Origin: JBBRLA01 sp038231615
GTDB lineage: Bacteria; Myxococcota_A; Polyangia; Palsa-1104; JAEUJZ01
Length of the DNA stretch: 10,717 bases
Assembly (NCBI GenBank): GCA_038231615.1
Contig: JBBRLA010000265.1
Location: 1 to 10,717, forward strand
Direction of reading: 5' to 3'
How positions within the stretch are numbered: position 1 is the stretch's first letter; every line of letters begins with the position of its first letter. Under the pieces are notes generated by a model, which saw nothing but the letters and a program-made list of their open reading frames with translations, did not search any database and was not told the DNA's origin. The translations under genes and the position numbers were made by a program. Shown one piece after another: positions 1-5,276 of the stretch.

Positions 1-2
1 AA

Positions 3-188
3 CGGCTCGACGCCTATCAGCGAGGCAATGAGCTGCTTGATCGGGTGATTGAATGCTCAGCAGGCTCTGCCAGTAGGCGCTCACGCTCACGCTCACGCTC
101 ACGAGCAGATCAGCTGCGACGAGTGCGGGCAGCCCTTCAAGTTCGCTCACGCTCACGCTCACGAGCAGGGGGCCCCCGATTGAGGTAG
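3..188 (+). CDS. 3' end of an unidentified gene with Arg-Ser repeats (partial)
   Basis: An open frame enters from the left edge and runs 61 codons to a TAG stop at 186-188. Its first third (beginning RLDAYQRGNELLDRVIE) looks like ordinary amphipathic protein. It then changes to an Arg/Ser-rich tail: four GCTCAC units give alternating Arg-Ser, a linker of about 15 residues rich in Arg and Leu follows, then a second Arg-Ser run and a short Gly-Pro-Arg end. The other two plus-strand frames stop within the first 50 bases, which favours this frame. No start is visible and I do not recognise a family. If real, the gene converges on the depolymerase with 43 bp between stop codons. It could instead be non-coding DNA that is open by chance because of its high GC and repeat content. 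Confidence 0.35.
   Translation, partial: RLDAYQRGNELLDRVIECSAGSASRRSRSRSRSRADQLRRVRAALQVRSRSRSRAGGPRLR
79..168. repeat. Two blocks of tandem GCTCAC hexamers in a 60-bp period
   Basis: Four perfect GCTCAC units lie at 79-102 and three at 145-162, and each block is followed by GAGCAG. The shared stretch, 25 bp from one C before the third-last hexamer through GAGCAG, is identical at 84-108 and 144-168, so the copies are exactly 60 bp apart. The 35 bp between them (109-143) is unique. Unit length (6) and period (60) are both multiples of three, so changes in copy number would keep the surrounding plus-strand frame open. This looks like a small simple-sequence array prone to slippage. Confidence 0.85.
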
Positions 189-197
189 GCACCCGTG

Positions 198-231
198 GCC
201 GCTTGGCGAGCAATCAGCGCTCCTTTGCGGC
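198..231. terminator. Weak imperfect hairpin between convergent gene ends
   Basis: GCCGC at 198-202 can pair with GCGGC at 227-231, and GAGC at 208-211 with GCTC at 219-222, separated by a mismatched internal loop. It lies just past the depolymerase stop and just after the stop of the partial left-edge frame, where a shared terminator would be expected. No T-run follows on either strand, so this is only a candidate. Confidence 0.2.
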
Positions 232-2043
232 CTACGGGCAGGTGCCGATGACGTAGTAGTTGGGGGCGGTCTTCTTCAAGGTGGTGTGGTAAAGAATGTT
301 CAAAAAGCCCATGTTCTGCCCCGAGCCCACGGCGCAGGCGTTGCCCAGGCAGAAGGTCGCCCGCCCGGCGACGAAGTGGTTCCAGTTGTTGTCGCTGTAG
401 CAGGTCGAGGCGGCGGCGGTCGTCCCGCTGACCTGGGTAGAGGCGGCGCTCTCCGTGCCGGCCTTGTCCAAAGATGTGGCAACGTAATAATAGGTTGTTG
501 AAGCGGCCAGCCCCGAATCGGTGAAGTGGATGCCGGTCACCGGGGCGCCGTTGGCCTGGGTGGTGGCGCCGTCGGCGGCGGTCGAGCGGTACAGGTTGTA
601 GCCCGAGGCCCCGGTGGCCCCGGTCCACTTCAGGGAAATCCCGCTGGTGGTGGTTGCGCTCGCTGCGAGGCCGGTGGGCGGCAGGATCGAGGGGGGCGTG
701 CCGGTGGTGGTCACGCTCAGCACGTCCGATGGCAGGCCCGCGGAGCCCCCGCCGTCCAGCGCCCGCACCTCATAGTAGTAGGCCGTGCCCGAAGACAGGC
801 CCGAGTCGCCGTAGGTGGTCCCGGTGATCATAGTCACGTTCACCGCTACGAAAGGGCCGCCTGCGCTGGTGCCGCGGTAGACTTTGTATCCGCCGGCCCC
901 GGCGACGCTGTTCCACGAGAGGGTCAGCGAGGCATCGCCCACGGCGCTGGCCGAAAGGCCGGTGGGGGCGGGCAGGGCCGGGTGGCCGCTGGTCAGCCGG
1001 TCGATCATCTTCTTGATCGCCGCCATCTGATCGCCGTCCCGGGTATCGTAGGTGTTGCCGTCGTTGTAGCCCCACCAGTCCCAGCAGCCCTTGGGGTTCC
1101 CCGGTGAGGAGTTCGACGAGACGGTCTGGGGGTAAAGCACGATGATGTTGTTGTTATCTGCCCATTCGTTGTAGCCGGCGTGGGTATAGTAGGTGCTGCC
1201 GATCTTGCCCTGGTACTGCTCGCAGCCGTGGAAGGCGACGTGGATGCGGCACGGCTGGTTGCCGGCGCAGGCGGAGGGGACGTAGACCCAACCGGTGGTG
1301 TCCATGCCTTTTTGGCCGGGGTTGCCGAGAAACTGCGACTGGTCGAACTGGATGAGCTGACCGCCCAGGGTTCCGGTGGCCCGCGGGTTCAGCGCGCCGT
1401 AGATCTGCTGGAAGAGCAAGCCGGCGCCGTCGTAGCCGCAGTTGTTGATGTAGGGCGCCTGGGTGGTCCCGCAAGCGCTGCCGTAGGTATCCGTGATCTG
1501 GGCGTGGCCGGCGGCGAGGTCGGTCTGGTAAAAGAGGTTCGCCGCGGGCAGGTAGTGCTGGTAATACTGTTGCAGCGCGTCCATCACCGGCCGCTTCACC
1601 GTGTTGTCTTGGGTCCCCGAAAAGAGCCACACCTTCTGCGCCGACAGGTTAGCGGTCGCGTCGATGCTGCCCGCGGCGGCGCGCTGGTCGGTGACCTGGA
1701 TCAGGCTCTTCACATCCGGGGCATGGGGCGAGGCGATGGTGCAGGTGGTCAGGGCCTCGCGGGTCGAGCCGGAACTGCCCGAGCAGTGGTAGGGGCCCCC
1801 GGCGAAGATGCCGGCGCCCTTCATGATGCTGGAGAAGGCGACATGCATCTGCACCGCCATGTAGCCGCCCGAGGAGATGCCTGACACTGAAGTCTGGTGG
1901 ATGTCGGCGTTGTACGCGCCCAGCTTGGCCACCGAAGATGTGCCCAGGACGGAAGGGGTCGGGGACGAAGGGTGATCGAGCGCTGTGTTCTCACAAGCGG
2001 TCGTGAGGAAGGCCAGGGCAAAAGCTGGGTAGAGCGAGCGCAT
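232..2043 (-). CDS. Secreted poly(3-hydroxyalkanoate) depolymerase, type 2 catalytic domain with two FnIII linkers
   Basis: A 603-residue esterase predicted to hydrolyse polyhydroxybutyrate-type polyesters outside the cytoplasm. Residues 1-16 are a signal peptide; Cys17 could be lipidated, but the residue at -3 is Thr, so the lipobox is poor and ordinary secretion is equally possible. The catalytic domain (about 40-352) has the lipase box GISSG with nucleophile Ser57, Asp146 in GTQDNTV, His180 in AAGHAQ, and the oxyanion-type His272 in VAFHGCEQ. Having the lipase box before the oxyanion His is the type 2 order of extracellular PHB depolymerases. Two fibronectin type III-like repeats follow (about 357-447 and 454-543), each with a KVYR/NLYR strand and a TAYYY/TTYYY motif. 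A C-terminal domain (548-603) starts at Cys548 and ends YYVIGTCP; such tails occur on secreted hydrolases and may bind polymer. The start is the third of three consecutive ATGs, 7 nt after GGAGG. The frame stays open for about 1 kb further upstream, but only antisense to the glycosyltransferase. Polymer specificity is inferred. Confidence 0.9.
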   Translation of the reverse strand: MRSLYPAFALAFLTTACENTALDHPSSPTPSVLGTSSVAKLGAYNADIHQTSVSGISSGGYMAVQMHVAFSSIMKGAGIFAGGPYHCSGSSGSTREALTTCTIASPHAPDVKSLIQVTDQRAAAGSIDATANLSAQKVWLFSGTQDNTVKRPVMDALQQYYQHYLPAANLFYQTDLAAGHAQITDTYGSACGTTQAPYINNCGYDGAGLLFQQIYGALNPRATGTLGGQLIQFDQSQFLGNPGQKGMDTTGWVYVPSACAGNQPCRIHVAFHGCEQYQGKIGSTYYTHAGYNEWADNNNIIVLYPQTVSSNSSPGNPKGCWDWWGYNDGNTYDTRDGDQMAAIKKMIDRLTSGHPALPAPTGLSASAVGDASLTLSWNSVAGAGGYKVYRGTSAGGPFVAVNVTMITGTTYGDSGLSSGTAYYYEVRALDGGGSAGLPSDVLSVTTTGTPPSILPPTGLAASATTTSGISLKWTGATGASGYNLYRSTAADGATTQANGAPVTGIHFTDSGLAASTTYYYVATSLDKAGTESAASTQVSGTTAAASTCYSDNNWNHFVAGRATFCLGNACAVGSGQNMGFLNILYHTTLKKTAPNYYVIGTCP

Positions 2044-2050
2044 CATCATG

Positions 2051-2055
2051 CCTCC
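2051..2055 (-). promoter_or_regulatory. Ribosome binding site of the depolymerase
   Basis: A perfect GGAGG on the minus strand precedes three in-phase ATGs (2049, 2046, 2043). Spacings are 1, 4 and 7 nt, so the ATG at 2043 is the best start and 2046 the runner-up. Confidence 0.75.
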
Positions 2056-2057
2056 GT

Positions 2058-2093
2058 ACAAGTAACAAGTAACGTAACAAGCAACACAAGTAC
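2058..2093. repeat. Degenerate 7-bp direct repeats upstream of the depolymerase
   Basis: Read on the plus strand, two adjacent AAGTAAC copies (2060-2066 and 2067-2073) are followed by GTAAC (2074-2078), AAGCAAC (2079-2085) and a final ACAAGTAC (2086-2093). The array begins 2 bp upstream of the depolymerase Shine-Dalgarno, so it lies in the 5' leader or over the promoter. It is AT-richer than its surroundings. It may be a set of sites for a repressor or activator, or a leader element; nothing in the sequence decides between these. Confidence 0.5.
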
Positions 2094-2113
2094 TGAACAT
2101 AACCCGCGTCCCG

Positions 2114-2131
2114 GCACGTGCATGTGACATG
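2114..2131. promoter_or_regulatory. Adjacent small palindromes, possible operator
   Basis: GCACGTGC (2114-2121) is a perfect 8-bp palindrome. It shares its last base with CATGT-G-ACATG (2121-2131), a perfect inverted repeat around one central base. Both lie about mid-way in the divergent intergenic region, some 70-90 bp upstream of the depolymerase start, where a regulator could control one or both directions. Short palindromes like these can occur by chance. Confidence 0.3.
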
Positions 2132-2200
2132 ATCTGTCCTGGCCTTACCGGGCGCCTTCGGCACCCCGGCCTACATGTCGCCAAAAGAAGTTCGCCCAAA

Positions 2201-2232
2201 GGCAGGTGAACAAATGATAAAATAAACCTGCC
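2201..2232 (+). promoter_or_regulatory. Inverted repeat around a -10-like element ahead of the glycosyltransferases
   Basis: GGCAGGT (2201-2207) and ACCTGCC (2226-2232) form a perfect 7-bp inverted repeat around an 18-bp spacer that is almost entirely A/T. The spacer contains TAAAAT at 2218-2223, a five-of-six match to the sigma-70 -10 hexamer, about 34 bp before the ATG at 2257. No convincing -35 lies at the right distance; TTCGCC at 2191-2196 is the nearest and is 21 bp away. The arrangement suits an operator covering the -10, or an RNA hairpin if transcription starts further upstream. Confidence 0.4.
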
Positions 2233-2256
2233 ACAGAAAGACCATGGACCGTCAGC

Positions 2257-3291
2257 ATGCAACCTAGCGGGGCTGCGCCCGCACTTTCGGTCATCCTGCC
2301 GGTCAGAAACGGCGCGGGCTATCTTGACCGGTGCCTCCAGGCCCTGCGGGCGGGGACCTTCCAGGACTTCGAGCTGATCGTCATCGACGACGGTTCCACC
2401 GATGACACCGCGGCCCTCCTGCGGCAGTACGCACCCGAGGTGCTCATCACCCTGCCGACCAGCCAGGGGCCCTTTGCCTGCCGCAACCTGGGTGCGGCGC
2501 GGGCCCACGGGCAGGTGCTGCTCTTCATCGACGCCGACGTGGTGGTCGGACCGGACACGCTGGCGCGCTGCGCCCGTCACTTCCAGGACCCGGTGGCGCA
2601 GTGCCTGATCGGCCTGTACAGCCTGAGCCATCCCAACGAGAACCTGGCATCCGTATACAAGAATGCGTGGGTCCGCTTTACCTATCTGCGCGCGCCGAAG
2701 CAGGCGAGCTGGTTCTTCACCGCCATTGGCGCGGTGCGCAAGACCCTGTGGGATCGGGCCGGGGGGTTTCGGCCCAACTACTCGGTGCGCTTCGGCGGTG
2801 GCGACGTGGAATTCGGGCAGCGGCTGGTGCGCGCGGGGGTGTCGATCCACCTGGACAAGGACCTGGAAGTGGTCCACCTGAAGCGCTACGCCCTGCGCGA
2901 GCTTTTGAGCAACGACCTGCGCCGGGCCTACGGGTGGAGTCGGCTGGCGCTGCGGGCCGGTCGCCCTACCCACCGCCTGGCGATGGAGGGGCTGGCCAAC
3001 GTGAACGGCGGCTTCGTGCTGAGCATTGTCCTTTCCTACCTGCTGCTGGGTTTCACGCCGCTCATCGCGTGGCATGTGGGGGCGCTGCCGATTCTGCCGC
3101 TGCTCCTTGGGGGGTATGGGTTCAACAACCTGCCTTTTTATCGCTACCTGGCCGCCAATCTATCGCTGGGGGCGGCGGTGGGGATGGCGCCGCTGATGCT
3201 GCTCGATCACCTGTGCGCCGGGCTGGGCGTGCTCTTCGCGCTGACCACGCACTTCACCGCGAGGCGGCCCGATGGCGGCACCCGGCCCTGA
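2257..3291 (+). CDS. Family 2 glycosyltransferase with C-terminal membrane segments
   Basis: A 344-residue inverting GT-A glycosyltransferase that probably moves a nucleotide-activated sugar onto a lipid-linked or surface-glycan acceptor at the inner membrane. The N-terminal half is classic GT2: LSVILPVRN at 10-18, the nucleotide-binding DDGSTD at 44-49, the metal-binding DAD at 92-94, and GGDVEFGQRL at 181-190, where families of this type usually carry the catalytic ED motif (here Asp183 and Glu185). Hydrophobic stretches at about 252-270, 275-290 and 300-328 indicate two or three membrane segments. The start has no strong Shine-Dalgarno; the out-of-frame ATG at 2244 has AGAAAG just before it but leads nowhere. 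Its end overlaps the next gene by 20 bp, so the two are very likely co-transcribed. Donor and acceptor cannot be read from the sequence. Confidence 0.9.
   Translation: MQPSGAAPALSVILPVRNGAGYLDRCLQALRAGTFQDFELIVIDDGSTDDTAALLRQYAPEVLITLPTSQGPFACRNLGAARAHGQVLLFIDADVVVGPDTLARCARHFQDPVAQCLIGLYSLSHPNENLASVYKNAWVRFTYLRAPKQASWFFTAIGAVRKTLWDRAGGFRPNYSVRFGGGDVEFGQRLVRAGVSIHLDKDLEVVHLKRYALRELLSNDLRRAYGWSRLALRAGRPTHRLAMEGLANVNGGFVLSIVLSYLLLGFTPLIAWHVGALPILPLLLGGYGFNNLPFYRYLAANLSLGAAVGMAPLMLLDHLCAGLGVLFALTTHFTARRPDGGTRP
3261..3264 (+). promoter_or_regulatory. Ribosome binding site of the GT-C transferase
   Basis: GAGG lies 7 nt before the ATG at 3272, inside the last codons of the preceding glycosyltransferase. 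It supports that ATG despite the 20-bp overlap. Confidence 0.5.
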
Positions 3292-5260
3292 CCCGTCCAG
3301 CGAGCGCCGGGCCCGCTGGTTGCTCCTGCCGCTGGTTCTGGGGGTGCTCCTGCTTCTGCCCTTCGCCCCCCGGCTGAGCAGCGGCGGCGTCGATGACTTC
3401 ACCACCCTGGAGATGATCCGCGGCATCGCCCAGCGCGGCTTTCCCGCCACCGTGAACGTGCCCGGCTGGCACCTGCCGGAACTGCAAGCCCGCTGGATGA
3501 ACCAGCGAGGCGATCTTCAGTGGGGCAAATATCCTCCCCTCTATCCGTACCTGATGCTGCCGCTCTTCATTGTCGGGGGCACGTGGGCCGTGCTGGGCAG
3601 CAGCATCGTCTTCCTGCTGTTCGCGGCGCTGGGGACCTTTTGGCTGGGGCGGCGGATGAGCGCCGACCCGTGGGTCGGGACTGTCGCGGCCTACATCACC
3701 CTGACCTCGGGGCTGGTCTGGGGCCGGGGGTTCATGATAGCGCCCTTTTCGCTGGTCATCGCCGCGCTGACGTTCATGTTGTGCGCCGCGGCAGCGGGGA
3801 TTGAAGCCGCGTCGGAGCCGGGTGGACAGCGCCGGGCGGCGGCCTGCGGATGGCTGGCGGGCCTACTGGGCGGGGTCGCGGCGGGCAGCCACCTTCTGGC
3901 AGTGCCGATGGCGCTGGCGGCGGGGGCGGCGCTGCTGCTGGGGAGATCCCCGACCGGGCCGCGGGCGCCCATTGTGGTCTCGCTGGCGCCGTGGTTTGCC
4001 GCGGGCCTGGGTGTGCCGCTTCTGCTGGTGGCCTTCATCAACCACCGGCGCTTCGGATCGTGGGACCCGGTCACCTACGGCCCCTGCATCTGGGATGCCT
4101 GCCGGTCGGAGGACCTGATCCGGGAGACCGCCGGTGCTTCCCTGCGCTTCGCCGCCCCGGCGCTCCTCTGGCTGAGCGCCACCGGCCTCGGCCTCGTTTT
4201 AGCCCTCCGGCGGCAACGGTCCCACGTGCCGGTCGCCCTGGTGCTGGCGGTTTCTCTCTTCCTTCTTTTGCCCTCGACGCTGCTGCGCGAGCGGGTCCTG
4301 CGCATGGGCCAGGCCCTGTGGTACTTTTTGCTGAACATCAACGCAGGCGGACTCGACCCCCAGTATCCACTCGCGCCCGCTCCGGACGGGCTGGGGGTCA
4401 TGATGGACGGCAGCCTGGTCCGGTCGGCCCTGCAAACTACGCCGATCTTGGCCCTGGCCCTCGGCGTCCGCATCCCTGCCGGTCCCCGGCGCCCGCTGGC
4501 GCTGCTGCTGATCCTGCCCACTTTGGCCGGGTTGCTGATGCTGGCGTTGCGGGCCAATCTGCCCGTCTTCCACATGCTGGGCGCCACCCGGCAGGTCATG
4601 CGCTACGCCGCCCCCGTGGTCCCCCCGCTGGCCGTGCTGTCCGCCGCGGCGCTGCGCGACCTTCCATGGAAGCGCTGGCACCTGTGGGGTGGGGCGCTGC
4701 TTTTCCTCGCGGTTGCGCTCTACCTGCTTTTGGGGGATGAGTGGACTTATGCCCGGCGCTGGCTCCTGCTTTACGGTACGTTGGCCGGCGCGGGGGCGGG
4801 GCTTTTCTGCCGGCTGCTCTTTTGCCACCTTGCGTCCCCTCTGTGGGGGCGCGGGGCCGCGCTTTTCGCCACCCTGGCCCTGGTCCTGGGCGCCTCCGCC
4901 GGCACGGCGCTGGACCTGCGACAGATCCTGGAGCGGCGTCTGGAAGATGACCGGCAAGTGGCCGCCCTGGCGGCGCTGGCCCCGGCGCGCTTCGCCTTGG
5001 TGGGCGCCACGTCGACGGGCATGGCCGTGCAACTTTCCCTGCGCGCGACCCGGGACATGGAATATGTGGACCTGACGGAAGCCCGGGACTGCCAGGGACT
5101 GCGGCGCCTGATCCAGCACTGGACGCAAACCGGCCGGCCAATTTACTACGCCAGCCGGCAGCTCATCGGACGCGAGTGCCTTCCCCCGGGCGCGCATTGG
5201 CAGCAGATGGCCCCGGGGTATCCCCTGGCCCGCCTGATCTTTTCTCCGGCGACCCGCTGA
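3272..5260 (+). CDS. Polytopic GT-C (GT39/ArnT-like) glycosyltransferase
   Basis: A 662-residue integral membrane protein with roughly ten to twelve predicted helices. It begins with a helix at 16-34, then a periplasmic loop with an acidic pair (Asp41-Asp42, in GGVDDFTTLE), the usual place for the catalytic or metal-binding acidic residues of GT-C enzymes. KYPPLYPYLMLPLF at 86-99 resembles the loop after the first helix pair in ArnT/PMT-like transferases, and RYAAPVVPPLAVLSAAAL at 444-461 is another typical helix. The last 115 or so residues (545 onward) are less hydrophobic and may form a periplasmic domain. GT-C enzymes take sugars from polyprenyl-phosphate donors on the outer face of the inner membrane, and pairing with a GT2 gene is common. 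Acceptor and sugar are unknown. The stop lies only 8 bp from the convergent debranching-enzyme gene. Confidence 0.8.
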   Translation: MAAPGPDPSSERRARWLLLPLVLGVLLLLPFAPRLSSGGVDDFTTLEMIRGIAQRGFPATVNVPGWHLPELQARWMNQRGDLQWGKYPPLYPYLMLPLFIVGGTWAVLGSSIVFLLFAALGTFWLGRRMSADPWVGTVAAYITLTSGLVWGRGFMIAPFSLVIAALTFMLCAAAAGIEAASEPGGQRRAAACGWLAGLLGGVAAGSHLLAVPMALAAGAALLLGRSPTGPRAPIVVSLAPWFAAGLGVPLLLVAFINHRRFGSWDPVTYGPCIWDACRSEDLIRETAGASLRFAAPALLWLSATGLGLVLALRRQRSHVPVALVLAVSLFLLLPSTLLRERVLRMGQALWYFLLNINAGGLDPQYPLAPAPDGLGVMMDGSLVRSALQTTPILALALGVRIPAGPRRPLALLLILPTLAGLLMLALRANLPVFHMLGATRQVMRYAAPVVPPLAVLSAAALRDLPWKRWHLWGGALLFLAVALYLLLGDEWTYARRWLLLYGTLAGAGAGLFCRLLFCHLASPLWGRGAALFATLALVLGASAGTALDLRQILERRLEDDRQVAALAALAPARFALVGATSTGMAVQLSLRATRDMEYVDLTEARDCQGLRRLIQHWTQTGRPIYYASRQLIGRECLPPGAHWQQMAPGYPLARLIFSPATR

Positions 5261-5276
5261 AGACGGCTTCACGTCG
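5250..5276. terminator. Hairpin containing both convergent stop codons
   Basis: TGAAG (5258-5262) pairs perfectly with CTTCA (5267-5271) around a four-base ACGG loop. CGAC (5250-5253) and GTCG (5273-5276) can extend it beyond an asymmetric bulge. The inner arms contain the TGA of the plus-strand transferase and the TGA of the minus-strand debranching enzyme. No T-run follows on either strand, so it is not a standard intrinsic terminator, but it is the only candidate structure in the 8-bp gap. Confidence 0.3.

Noticed and set aside
79..168. CRISPR-like repeat-spacer pattern
   Set aside because: There are only two blocks, the repeat is a simple hexamer, there is a single 35-bp intervening segment, and no cas genes are nearby.
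2050..3075. Minus-strand open frame continuing about 1 kb upstream of the depolymerase start
   Set aside because: It is antisense to the well-defined family 2 glycosyltransferase, has no recognisable protein features, and the real start has a perfect GGAGG and a signal peptide.
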